From positions 26,391,770 through 26,455,769 of the forward strand of contig VZDJ01007753.1 in the NCBI GenBank assembly GCA_008694505.1: a DNA stretch of 64,000 nucleotides, written 5' to 3'. The position numbers were made by a program, and so were the translations under genes. This DNA is from Cyanoderma ruficeps. Its lineage: Eukaryota > Chordata > Aves > Passeriformes > Timaliidae. Shown here in pieces: positions 13,800 through 25,400 of the stretch. How positions within the stretch are numbered: position 1 is the first letter of the stretch; each line of letters starts with the position of its first letter. The notes below the pieces were generated by a model. That model saw nothing but the letters and a program-made list of their open reading frames with translations, made no database searches and was not told where the DNA came from.

Positions 13800-14372
13800 C
13801 TGGTCAGCACATCAAGGGAGGTGATTCTCCCCCAGTACTCTGCCCTCATGAGATCCTAGCTCAAATATTGCAGCTAGGTCTGGGGCCCCCAGCATAAGAA
13901 AGGTGTGGACCTAGTAGAGCGGGTCCAGAGGAAGGACGCGGTGATGATCAGAGGACTGGAGCACCTCTCCTACAAAGACAGGCTGAGAGAACTGGTGTTG
14001 TTCAACCTAGAGAGGAGAAGGCTCTGGGAAGATCCCATTGCAGCCTTCCAGAACTTAAAGGGAACATTAAAAAAAAAGGGGGGGGAGGGACTTTTTGTAT
14101 GGGTAAATAGTGATAGAACAAGGGGGAAAGTTTTAAACTTAGTGAGGAGATATTCAGATCAGATGTTAGGAAGAAATCCTTTACTGTGAGGGTGGTGAGG
14201 CACTGGAACAGGCTGTCCAGAGAAGACGTGGATGCTGCGTGGTTGGAAACGTTCAAGGTCAGGGTTGGATGAGGTTCAGGACAATCTGGTGTAGTGGAGG
14301 GCATCCATGCCCATGAGGGTGACTGACTAGATGATCTTCAGGGTCCCTTCCCACTCAAGATATTCTGTGATT
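13800..14372 (+). mobile_element. CR1 LINE 3' fragment
   Basis: This is a 5'-truncated CR1 copy on the plus strand. The frame at 13905-14189 encodes the CR1 C-terminal region (LVERVQRKDAVMIRGLEHLSY, then DRLRELVLFNLERRRLWEDP). It is followed by the familiar CR1 tail that resembles GAACAGGCTGTCC, TAGATGATCTTCAGGGTCC and the closing ATTCTGTGATT at 14362-14372, a form of the CR1 3' octamer repeat. A run of A followed by G at about 14070-14090 is a local expansion. The copy is missing most of the reverse transcriptase and is inactive. Confidence 0.95.
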
Positions 14373-16260
14373 GTCTTGCATTCTCCTTCACATTAGTCAG
14401 TTGCTATTGAGACTATTTATAGTGAGAGATTCTCTTTATTCAGGTACTCAATGTCTTTAAGCATAGAAATACTTGGCTGTATGCCTAATATTGGTGTGTT
14501 TTTAAAATCTTGTTTCTAAACACCTCTTCTTGCAGTATGATGGTTATTTCTTCAAAGTTTGCTCTTTGAATATTTATCAAGCTCTCCAGTTATCTAGACT
14601 TTTGCATTCTTATAAAATCAATGCCAAAGGTAGTGTTGATGTCTGACACTGTGTTGCACTCCTGGGCGGGAATTGGTGATATGTGGAAATAATAATGCTG
14701 CAAATCTATGGAGAAATGTTAGTGTCTAACCTGATAGAATTGCAACAAACCATAACAAGCAAACAAGCAAACCCATTTTAGGTTCAGGTAATAAACATTG
14801 CAGCTGAAGGAGGAAGAAAAAAGTGGGATTAGATGGGAAAGACCATTATTGTATCAAAATGATGCATCTGCAAGCTCCTTTCATGAGTGTTTTATGACTA
14901 GGCAAACACATTTTCGTGTTGGCTTCTGCAGTAAATGTTTCTCCTTTATTACTTGATAGCCACTTAGAATTTAGCCTGATTTTTAACAGTGCTAACATAC
15001 AGTACTAGGAAAATTTATTTGAATAAAATAAAGCTACCTTCTTCTAAACTGGAGCCATAATATTAATACTTAAAATACACAGCAACATGCTGGGAAAATG
15101 GGATAGTTATTTAGATATATTATAAAATGTACCCCACTACTTTGATGTGATTCACTACTATTTCACCAAACCAATTTAACAGTCTCCTGTGGAGAGGGAA
15201 TAGTGCAATTAAAATTAGTAACAGAGATTTTCACATTCATATATCTAATTCAGGGATGGGTGATAATGAATTAAATACTTTTTCCTTCTTCTGAAATCAA
15301 ATCAGTATTAAATGAATCTGAGCTAGAATTCATATTGAAAGAGTGTGCATGCGTGCAGTCTCAGTATCTGGGGACAAATTTTCACATGAGAAATAGGTGT
15401 TCCAGCTCAGGTTTACATGTTAGGTGTCTTTTTTGTTTGGTTGCATTTGCCTTTTCTTCCATTAGATTTTTGAAAATCAAGTGAATGCATAGCCTCAATT
15501 GCTAAAAAGTTAAATAATTTTGCAGTATGCTGTTCTCCCAAAAAATAAGAACTTCCTGGGAAGAGAACTGCTGTCATTAAATTTTCCTTGGTCAAAAATT
15601 AAGGAAGGTAAGAGCAAAAGATTGATAGCCCTGGGAAAAATCGTCTCTAGACACTTGTTAATCAGACACTGGAAAATCCAATGGATAATTCTCCAGGGTG
15701 AAGTGGCTAAATTTGTTTGTAGACATTATGAATAAGAAGCAGTTCTGAACTCATTACAAAGCAACATAAAAAAAATAACAAGGATATGCTGTTTTCTATA
15801 TATCACATTACTCTGAGAAAAACTCACCAAAACACCAAACCCCAAGCCTCCTTCGCTGCTTCCCATAACAGACAAGGAAATTAGATACCACTTTTTAAGC
15901 AGATAAGTCAGTGTAGCAAGAGTCACATTAACCCTTCACCCAATCGCAGATTAAATAATAACTGTATATTAGTAGGGGTTTATTGGTAAGATAATATCTT
16001 TGATAACTCCTACTGCATCACTGAGTTTGAAATAAATGTGATCACTTTTGTTTCTCAATAAAAGCTTTTAAACAAGTGAATGAACAAACCAACCCATGCC
16101 CCTGTGCTGATGGACTTGCCCTTGCAGATGGTATGTAAATACCAAAAAATGTAAATTATCCATTTGCTAGAGACCTGACCAGTAATGTGCTGATGAAGAA
16201 TAGAAGTCCGAGCAACTGTGATTTAAGACAGTTTTATTTTTTTTATGCAGTGTTACAATG
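14373..16260. other. Unassigned unique sequence
   Basis: No gene or repeat is recognised. The region is AT-rich with small overlapping open frames only. Confidence 0.5.
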
Positions 16261-17360
16261 TGTGATGGTTGGATCTTGGCTGGATGCCAGGTGTCCACCA
16301 AAGCCACTCTGCCAATTCCCCTCCTCAGCTGGACATGGAGAGAGAAAACATAAGGAAAGGGTCATGGATCAAGATAAGGACAGGGAGAGATCGCTCACCA
16401 ATTACTGTCACAGGCAAAACAGGCTCAGTTTGGGGAAATAATTAATTAATTACCTATTAAATCAGATTAGGAAAATGAGAAATAAACCCAAATTTAAAAA
16501 AACCCCATCCAATCCCCTTCCTCCTTGCAGGACTTTACTTCCTAGTTCTTTACATTCTCACCCACAGTGATGCAGGGGGATGGGGATTGGAGGGCTTTCG
16601 CTCAGTTTATCACATGTCGTCTCTGTCATTCCTTCCTCCTCAAGGGGAGGACTCCTCACATTCTTTCCTTGCTTCAGTGTCAGGTTCCTCTCACGGGAGA
16701 CAGTCTTCCATGAATTTCTCCTATGACAGGTCTCTTCCATCTGCTGTAGTTCTTCACAAACTGTCCCGGTGTGGGTCCTTTCCACGTGGTTCAGCCCTCC
16801 AGGAACAGGCTGCTAGAGCATGGGCCCCCAGGAAACCTGCTTCAGCATTGGCTCCTCTCTTCAGAGCCTGCTCCAGCATGGGCTTTCCATGGGGTCACAG
16901 CCTCCTTCGGGTACATCCCCCTGCTCTGATGTGCATTCCTCCAGGGACTGCAGGTGGATCTCTGTTCCATCATGAACCCCCATGGGCTGCAGGGGCACAT
17001 CCTGTCTCACCATGGTCTCACCATGGTCTGCAGGGGAATCTCAGCTCCAGTGGCTGGAGCACCTCCTGCCCCTCCTTTTTCACTGACCTTGGCATCTGCA
17101 GAGTTGTTTTTCTCATGTATTCTCATTCCTCTTCTCTGGCTGCAATTTACTTCTGCTTTCCCCTTGTTAACTCTGAAATCCCAGAGGTGCCAACGCTGTC
17201 GCTGGAGGGCTTGGCCTTGGCGAGCGGCAGGCCTGCCTTGGAAGTGTTTGGCGTTGCTTTATTCAGACACAGGGAAAGTTTCTAGGGACTTCTCACAGAA
17301 GTCACTCCTGTAGTTCCCCTCTACTGCAAAAACCTGGCCACACAAGCCCAATATGTTATG
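16261..17360 (-). mobile_element. Avian endogenous retrovirus LTR-like element
   Basis: This stretch resembles a long LTR-like repeat I know from many bird genomes. Recognisable segments in plus-strand order are GGCTGGATGCCAGGTG, then GATAAGGACAGGGAGAGATC with a TTAATTAATTA tract, then GGGGAGGACTCCTCACA, then a series of GCTCCAGCATGGG-type units, then CACTGACCTTGGCATCTGCAG and CTTCTCACAGAAGTCACTCC. Orientation is taken as minus because in relatives the polyadenylation signal and terminal CA lie at the end that corresponds to 16261 here. The AATAAA seen in relatives has decayed. The left boundary starts TGTGATGG. The right boundary is unclear, so the element may be truncated. Open frames across it (a 232-codon plus-strand frame at 16587-17285 and a 75-codon minus-strand frame at 16558-16785) are by-products and not genes of known function. 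Confidence 0.8.
16690..17060. repeat. Degenerate internal tandem repeats in the LTR element
   Basis: Units built around GCTCCAGCATGGG plus a CATGGGG, CACAG or CTGCAGG block recur about every 40-60 bases with much divergence. Near 17007-17031 the 11-mer CTCACCATGGT appears twice in a row. Such internal repeats are part of this LTR family and inflate its GC content and open-frame length. Confidence 0.6.
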
Positions 17361-18989
17361 GTATTCTTTTAGGGTATTCTACACTAGTTCCTGCATGTTG
17401 CTCATCCCTTTCTGACTGAACTGCAATATCTGTGCCCCGTAGATTTATTGCCTGCTATATGAAGAAAGCAACACTTCATAGGAGAAATAATTTGTTAGGC
17501 TTTACTTTTAAAATATATATTTTAAACATATTGCAGACATGACAATGTACATTGCTTTAAATGCCTTAAAGATGGAAGATAGTATTGTATTCTGTGTACT
17601 GATTGCTAACTTTTTTAACATAAAAAAGAAATCTTATAAAACATGCTTATCTAAATGTGAGGGAAGGCTTATGTCTTGTCCAGATTAGAAGAAAGTCCTA
17701 AAGGTGGTTAATATGTTAAATCTAAACTGATTATATTAATAACTAAATTGATTATACTCAATTGATTTTGAAAACTATCTTTAACTTATAATTTACTTTA
17801 TAACTGTCCCTTATATCAGCTGTGCTGATTAGTGAATGAATGCTTAAGTTACTGAACAGGCTTGCATAGTCATATTTGCAGAAGAGATGTGAAAACTGAG
17901 GTGTCTGTGCATTTCACTTCAGCACAGAATGCCACAGGATGCAGAAGGCTAAGTGATAGAAAAGGGATTTTTGCAGTTCTGCAGGAGCTTGCTGTGAGAC
18001 AGTATGTTACAAAGCGAGTATGGAAGTTAGGCAGTGGAAATGTTTAATAGATTTTTATGCTTTTAAAATGGAGGACCCAGGTTTTATATGTTCCCGTGAC
18101 TCAGCTTTGTTTTATAGCACCAAGAAAAATCAGAGAACTTTAACCAAGAACGTTAATCAAATGAAACTGCATGTTTTAAATTATGCAAATGAGCCAGCTA
18201 AGACATGTGATGACATCCAGTCTCACATGCTTCCATGTACTGCATTGGCACTGTGCAAGACCCAAATGCTTTGTAATGTTATTATTTCCCATTTACCTGC
18301 AGTCTTGCCCTGAGGTTCTGAAAACTTTAAGTGCAGTAAGTTTTCTTTTCTCCATCCCTTTCTTTTCTTCCCATTACAAAGGTGATAAATCATAGTGACC
18401 TTCCTTGTAGTAAAGAAGAATGGACAAGTCTTTATGCAGCTTCTGTCAATGCCATCCTTTCAATTGCTGGAAGAGGTCACCAGGATCAAATATAGACATC
18501 TCCCACTAGAGTGGAGCATGTGACCTTGAACTTTTTCCCAGCACCTGCCAACCCATCAATAGCCAGTTTTAGGATACAGCCAGGCTGAGGTTACTGTAAC
18601 CCTTATGTTGAAGCAGAGCTTTGAGCAAATGACTGACCATTTATGTCAGCTGGAAAAGGCCTTAAATACAATTATACTGCTATGGTTTGCAGTCAAACTT
18701 TGAGTCTTGGTGAAGTCTGTGCATTTTGTGAGAGGGCTGCTGGATCTGACTGTTGGGGACAGTTGTATAGTTTTGGGACTGATTGTATAGTTTGGCTTCC
18801 TTGTCTCTGCCCGTGCAGTGGATACGAGGTTTTCCTAGGTCATTTTTGAGCATCCTTTAGACTTGCACAGAGGGGGAGGAAAGGTTTAGCACTAAATTCC
18901 TGTGGTCATTTGTCTCATTGACTGATCTGCAACATCACTTTTGATTCTGTTAGAAGAGCTGCTATTTAAATGTTTGATTTTCCCTATGC
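17361..18989. other. Unassigned sequence with a 20-bp AT palindrome
   Basis: No gene is recognised. A perfect 20-bp palindrome (TTTAAAATATATATTTTAAA) lies at 17507-17526. Imperfect direct repeats with the core TGATTATA occur at 17727-17757. The overlapping short open frames at 17862-18395 match nothing known. Confidence 0.45.
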
Positions 18990-19720
18990 ATGTATTCACT
19001 TCAGACAGAGAGCCACAAGACCCTTTCATTGCACTCGTGTGATCGGCAATGCACAGAAGTGGTTCAAGGAATGAACCAAAGTTTACAGTCTGGTTCAGTA
19101 ATTCATTAGTTTAAGGCAGTCTATTTATTGTCTAATTTGCTTACTTCAACTATTTTCTAATTGAAGGTATCTTTCTTGTATTGTAATTTACTGACAGTAA
19201 TGTCAATTTTTACATGTCTGTATTGCAGCAAAACAATTATCGTAAAGCACAATTGCATTGTGTAAACAATAATACTTAAGGCAGTCCATTTGCCTGACAA
19301 CATTAGAGTCCATTAAAATGGGCTATTTAAAATGTGACTTTCTCCTTATTTTCTACCTTTTGATTGTCAGCGTTCACTCAGTTATAAAGTGGTTTGTTGA
19401 CACCAAATATTTTAATAATTCCTTTGCAAGTCCTTATGCCTATGCCTTTGAGATGCTGCTATAGTAATTAAACTGTCTTTTAGTTGAAATGCTTGCAAAG
19501 CGTCCAGTTCTGTGCCTGGCAGCTGGTGATGCATTATAGAGACATTGAGCTAATCGATTAAAACCGCAGAGACATGGGAGTTGTCTGACAGCACTGTACT
19601 AGGATGAAATTAGTTGGAATTGCATGGTGAAATTAAGGGGAATGCAGGTGATTGCAGCCCTTCTGGGAGAATCCTGAGTGAGAGGGACACTGTGCACTGA
19701 TCCCTGTGTAATTAGGACAG
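18990..19720. promoter_or_regulatory. Candidate conserved noncoding block
   Basis: About 730 bases have dense, balanced, non-repetitive texture and no open frame. They hold many homeodomain-like cores (TAATTA, ATTA, ATCGATTA), GACAGC or CTGACA words and several CAATTA or AATTGC sites. This is typical of vertebrate developmental enhancers, but I cannot measure conservation here. It lies about 0.5 kb upstream of the long inverted repeat. Confidence 0.33.
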
Positions 19721-20266
19721 CCATGTTTCAACAGTATTTCTAAAGTATTAAAATGGACTGGGTAAATCAGCAAGGTTGTTTCCAATGAACTTGGCATCCA
19801 TCCACTGTGACTAAAATAACATGAAATTTTTCGGCTGCTAGGAAATGTGAAATTGGACTAATTGTCTTCTAACTAGTCTGGTAGTGTGTTAGTCTGTTGC
19901 AGGTCAGGAGTATGAATACTGAATGCTCTCAGGTCTGTCGTTGGAGCTTAAGACATACTGCTATACAGAGTTTGTGGTATAATATTTTTTGGAATAAAGA
20001 CAATGCAATTATGAACATGAGCTGAATCACAGTCCATAAGGGCAGCTTGGATATACTAGTTTGTAAAACTGCCTAAAGGGTCCAAATGATACTCAGAAAG
20101 GCAGTCTTAACCCTAGATGGTCTAAGTAGAGACATTCCTTTCTGATTGGAACTTGCTTGGAACACAAATGCTAAGGAACTTACATCATTATTTTCCAGAA
20201 AAATCATTGTTAGCTTTTCTAGCTCAATGAATCAAAGTTCCTCTTTGGCTCATATTACTCTTACAA
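19721..20266. other. Unassigned sequence
   Basis: Nothing is recognised between the candidate conserved block and the inverted repeat. Confidence 0.45.
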
Positions 20267-20506
20267 TCATTCTAAGCAGTGCTGGCTGTAAAGGAGCCCA
20301 CTTTCTACTGTGATTCTACATCTCTTCATTTGAGTCTGGCAATGAAATGCATAGCAGTAATGTTGGTTTTGGTATTGAAAACAGGCATTCCACGTCTACA
20401 CACTCTGCTGGACAATTTAGTCAGACAGTATTGCCAGATTCAAATGAAGAGATGTAGAATCACGGTAGAAAGTGGGCTCCTTTACAGCCAGCACTGCTTA
20501 GAGTGG
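20267..20506 (+). repeat. Long near-perfect inverted repeat (hairpin)
   Basis: The left arm at 20272-20344 and the right arm at 20429-20501 are 73-base reverse complements with no gap and only three differences (20309/20464, 20334/20439 and 20344/20429). The loop is 84 bases. Five more positions extend the stem outward to 20267 and 20506, three as Watson-Crick pairs and two as G.U. In plus-strand RNA all five non-Watson-Crick positions are G.U wobbles. In minus-strand RNA they would be A.C mismatches. I see no transposon terminal motif, target-site duplication or known family. It could be a young inverted duplication, a foldback transposon derivative or the source of a long hairpin RNA. An 85-codon frame spans it but is probably accidental. 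Confidence 0.95.
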
Positions 20507-23500
20507 CCTCAGAGTCACTCTGGATTTGGGTGTTAGTAGGCATAGTTTTTACTCTGTGCTTGTCTTGTACTCAGCCTACCTAGTCAGATCAAGTCACTGC
20601 TTGAACTCACAGTTTTCTCTTGTAATCACTTGTATATGAATTGGTACCAGAGACTGACAAAACACAGTGACTTTTTAGAAACTATCTTAATTTAGTTTTG
20701 AATGCAACTTGTTTATGAGTTCTTTTTCATAGTGTCTTACTCTTAAGATGCTATATTTAAAAAATCTTATTTTGTTTTCAATTTCAACTCTATGTTTATT
20801 TTGGAATGAGATGCAGCTATGCAATAACATGTTTCACTCTAACTAGCCAATATGTCCTCTCAGTCCTACTGCGCTGAATGTTTATTTTGTAGCTGTTTTG
20901 ATCTGGTGTGTATGTGTGTGGGGGAGTGTCTGCGTGTTTGTTTATTTCAAGTTCCTACCTTGAAGCAAAAAGAGCATTGTTAAGTTAATATACCTTACAT
21001 TGCTTCTGGTAAAAACAGCTATATTGACCAGATCTGTTTTAAAAGAAGGATCTACAGCACATTTAGGAGAATATTTGTGTCAGTAAAGGGAACATACAGA
21101 CTGCATGTCTCAAATGTTCTTCTGTTTGATCTCCACAGTCTGCTGTACACATATGCATAGAGCACACCTCTCCCCTCTCCTGTCACAATGAAACAACAAT
21201 TTCATTCAGGCTGAGTTTATCATTCTCTTGCATGATAAGAAGTATCAGTAACTGGAACAGTAATTTGGTACTGGAAGGGAGGGAAATTTGATATTATCCA
21301 AGAGTATGTCATGCATTTTTAACTGGTTACTCCTTAATAACATTTTGAATGCAAAAATGTTTGAATGCTTAGAAACATGGCAGTTTAACAGAAGCCAGTA
21401 GAGACCTAATCAAAATAAAACTGTAAGTTTCAAGAACAATAGTTCTTGAAATAGAACAGTCTGAGTTTTACTCAAAAATTTCATGAGAGGCTTAATGCTA
21501 AATGAACCCAAATAAATGTGATAAGTTAAGGAAATGCTAAAATGGGGATATCGCATCTTTTCTTCCTCTGCCTTTGAGAGTGCACAGGTCAAGCATCTAT
21601 GAGAATAATAAAAACAAACAAATCACCCCCCTTAAAATCAGTAGTGAAAAAACCTTTCTAGAACTTTTTAAAGGATATTACATAAAACTACTGAACTACT
21701 GTATGGAAGCCATGATAAACACGTGTTAATATATCTAAGCCAACATTCAAAGGGAGAACGCCATGCACTTTCTCTGTTAAACAGCTGTTTCATGCATGTA
21801 AGGTCTGTTGCAAATACTTCGATATAAGTGAAATACTTGGGATTTTTTTTAAATAAAGCTGGGAAAGATTATTGGTCTTTCACTGAGCAATGTCCTTGCT
21901 TCATTTCCCCATGTTACCTACCTTTTAATGTGAAGTTTAAATGTTTTGTTTATGCCACTACATTTTGTCATGTAGTTTTCCATTCATATTTTTTATGATA
22001 CTAAAGCTCTTGCATGTGGCGCATGTCCCCTGGACTCTTCAGATCTCCATTTCCATACACTTCTGAACACTTATCAGCAAATGATCAGGGCCTCTACAGC
22101 CAGCACCAAGCAACTGCTTGTTGATGTTTGAATTAATCAGCTTCTGTGCAAAATCATTTTGTGTAGCCTTCTCTGGAGCAGTGCTATGAGTGGTTCTCCT
22201 CCCCACAGGCAGGGGGAGGTCCTCTCGGGTTGGATTCTGTTATCTGTTGAACATTCTGTGCTGCTTTTAGGTCATGAACTTAAACATGTGGTCCCAGATA
22301 GTTGGGGTTGAATGGCAGAGCATTTAGAGCCTTTTGTGAGCTTTGTGCCAAGTTGCATCTGACACCTGCCAAACACAATACCTGGAAGATGTGCCAGGAT
22401 GGGATGCTTTGCTTTTGCTTTTGTTTCATTTTCTTCTACCTTTCTACTAGCATACTTTGGTTTGGTTCTGTGATGCAAGGCGGGCTGATTTTGTATAAAT
22501 AAGCTGCTGCGCATGCTTTGAAATAAGAGAAATTGTTCACTTTGTTCTCCATACAATGGAACAGCAACTATCACCTTTTTTTGCGTGTTTATTTTTTTCA
22601 AAATAGGCCAATTTTAATTTTTTTGGCCATTTTCTGGATTTAATTACAGATGTGTTCAGTTGTTATTATTTTTAGTTACCTTCTCCCTGGAAGTGGCAGT
22701 TGATAGACACTGCATTTCCAAACACATAGAGGTTGGTGAGGTTTTTTGAGGCATTTCTGGTTGTGTTTTCTCATCACTGCTGTCCTTTTTCTCTGTTATC
22801 TTCCATCCCTATAGTGCCAAACTTAGAGCTGTCTGTACTGTTTTTCTAGGCAGAGGTTGCAGTGCAAAAGGAAATCCATATTCTATGTATGTCTCGCCAG
22901 GGAAGAAAGCTGTTAAAGATTTCATTGTGAGATAAGGACATGCATCCAAAAGGGCTTTATAGATGAAGGAATATGAGCTCCCAGTGGTCTACAGGCTTAT
23001 TCAACCAGGGCAGTTGTCTCCTCATGAGTGGAGAGACTGATTGACTGTACCAGACTTCCCTCTGGAATCAATTCATGTTCCTATATACCATTATAGCATG
23101 AATGTGAGGTACTCCAGTAGAAGCTAATTAGGATACTTAGATGTGCCTTAGAATCATAATTTTCTTCCATCTTAATTTTCTGTTCAGTGACTTTTAAGAT
23201 CAGCTTTTTACAACCTTCTGACTGTCGTTGTAGGACTAAGACAGAAAATTAAAGAGACTATCAGCTATTATCAGCTAGGATATCAGCTATTGTCACCACA
23301 GAATGTTGGAATATCCATTGAGAAATGCAAAATGAAGTTTGCACTGAAAACCATTTCTATTTCTGTCAGTACATCAGTGATGTTTCCTTTGATGGAAATG
23401 CATGGATTGCATTCTGAACTAACAATGGAGGTAAATCTGAATTTTGTTAGCTAATTGTGAAAAAATAACAATTTAACAATAGAATGTTTCTTTAAGAAAC

Positions 23501-23690
23501 TCGAAGCAAATGTGCACCTTTTTATTTCAAGGGTAGCTATACTAATACATTGAATTATTGTGCTAATGACATAAGTAATGCTACTTAAAAGACAAGAATG
23601 ATGTAACAAAAACTCTGCTCTTGAAAAATTTCCCATTTCAAATTTTCTTTGTAAAAACATGATAGATGTTGTAAAAATATATTAAGTGAA
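20507..23690. other. Unassigned sequence
   Basis: No gene or known repeat is recognised. A GT-rich run lies near 20906-20940. A short triplication of ATCAGCTA-like words occurs at 23264-23292. Open frames do not exceed 109 codons. Confidence 0.5.
21428..21451. repeat. Perfect 10-bp stem-loop
   Basis: TTTCAAGAAC at 21428-21437 is followed by the 4-base loop AATA and then by GTTCTTGAAA at 21442-21451. No adjacent T-run or gene context suggests a role. Confidence 0.6.
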
Positions 23691-23788
23691 TTAATATCTA
23701 TTTAATATTAAATAGATATTAACAGACACTAATAGATATTTATATCTATTGATATTCATAAATATATAAATGTTAATATATATTAACA
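23691..23788. repeat. Cluster of AT palindromes
   Basis: Three palindromes lie within 98 bases. A perfect 32-bp palindrome occupies 23691-23722, an 8-bp-arm hairpin (AATAGATA, loop TTTA, TATCTATT) lies at 23731-23750, and a perfect 18-bp palindrome (TGTTAATATATATTAACA) lies at 23771-23788. The core word AATAGATAT recurs. The region can form cruciforms and may be an old AT-rich satellite seed. Confidence 0.85.
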
Positions 23789-24559
23789 TCTAATACAATT
23801 TTTCTAGTAGTGTATTTTGAAGAAAAATCTTTAGTCAAATAAAATTTCCTGCTCCAAATCCCAGGCATTACTTTTACTTGGTTTAAAATCATTACCAAAC
23901 ATTTCTGTGGGACAGTAAGCCTTTGTATTCTTTGTTTATTTTTTCATCATTTTTTTCCCCTTGAAGCAACTCCTGTAGGCCTATGGATAGAGAGGCATTT
24001 ATTTTGAAACATTACATGAAATAATTTGCCCTTCCAGCATGCCTGATCTCAAGATGTTATTACAAGGGCCAAAAGGGTTTGTCTATATGGACCTAATTAA
24101 TTAAAATTGGAAGTTAGAAAGGTTACGTAGTCATTTTTGAGAAGATATAGAAATATAAAACCAGAGTCTATTACGTGACATTTTACTTTGTTCTACTGGC
24201 TGAAGAATTATGAAATTAAACTTGCATTTAAAAAAAATAGTAGCAAAGGCAGATCACGCAAGATTAACCTGATTTCTTCCTAACCAGATAGCTGACTTTC
24301 TTTTGGGGAAAGAAATGCTAACTACTAATAGTCTTTCTGGAGCTCAATTTACTGTACTGCTGTTTCAAAAATTATTTATTCAACCAAAAAGTGTAGGTGT
24401 CAGCATAAGAATTGCTGGATTGTGGACTGGGTAAGAAACTAAGCTCAGTGTGATGGTACTGAAAGGGAGCTTCCTAGCAAGAGAGAAGATTTTAAGGAAC
24501 TTCTCAAGATCTGAAAAAAGTTGACCAGTGAGACAAAACTAAGAGAAAGAAGCAGTCAG
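23789..24559. other. Unassigned sequence
   Basis: No gene or repeat is recognised in this AT-rich stretch. Confidence 0.45.
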
Positions 24560-25400
24560 GGCTGAGTAATTTTGAGAACTAGAGTAGCAGAAATGAAATG
24601 AAATTGTATAGCAGAAAGTGCAAAATGCTGCACCTGGGAACTAAGAGTACTAAATTCTCTTAGAGTTAGGAATTCTACCAGATAGGAATGGCTGAAATAG
24701 AGAAATTCATATTAAAGAGCCTAAGAAACACCACTGTGATGCAGTGTCATACAGTCAAATGTAATCCTAGGACTGGAGTGATGTTTCTGGGGAAGACTGG
24801 ACAGTACTGATAGTGGTAGAGCTGTAGAAGAGAATGATTTATACAAGTTGTATGAAATACTGAGTACCAGTGGCCAGTACCAGTTCCCCCAACCAAGGAC
24901 TAGTGTGCACATTGCTTCAGGTTTCCCTCTTCCTCAAAAGTGTGGATTTATGCTCAGCACAGGAGGGAAATGAGACACGGAAAAGTTTTTTTGAGGGTTA
25001 TGGCATTCTTATGTGGAGGTATCCAACTGTGCCCAGGGAGCACTCTTGCTATTGGGCTGGGTGTGGAGTCTCCTGTGCTAAGGAAAGGGGAATTCAAAGT
25101 GTGAAAGATACTGATAAAGATTTTGAGGATCATCAGGAGAATGGCTTGTTTATCTGGGGATGGAGAGAATGAAAAATGCAGAAATTTTGATAAATGTGGA
25201 TGGAAATTACATGTAACTAGAAAAAGAAAGCTAGGAGATGATATGATTACCCTCTCTGGGGTATTTAAATGCCAGAAACCCTGGAAAACACTTTGAGTTG
25301 GAGGATCATATAGTTTCAGGAAGAGTTTGGTATTAGCTGGCCACAAATAAATTTAGTATGGAAATTTAATTGAAAACATCCAGCCAGTAAAGGAAACAGA
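24560..25400 (+). mobile_element. Ancient degenerate CR1 LINE remnant
   Basis: Translation pieces on the plus strand follow the order of the CR1 reverse-transcriptase C-terminal half. Near 24617-24650 is a KCKMLHLGTK-like segment. Near 24845-24880 is an EYCVQFWAP-like region with many changes. Near 25110-25170 are a GLFIWG-like piece and GER, and near 25225-25270 is a LGDDMITL...VFKC segment followed by GHK and a charged tail. Frame changes and stops are frequent, so this is an old copy, more diverged than the other CR1 fragments here. The boundaries are approximate. Confidence 0.6.

Noticed and set aside
16587..17285. 232-codon plus-strand open frame
   Set aside because: It lies antisense inside an LTR-like repeat with GC-rich internal tandem units, and the protein resembles nothing except translated copies of that repeat.
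20279..20536. 85-codon frame across the inverted repeat
   Set aside because: The frame follows from the hairpin sequence and has no domain or coding signature.
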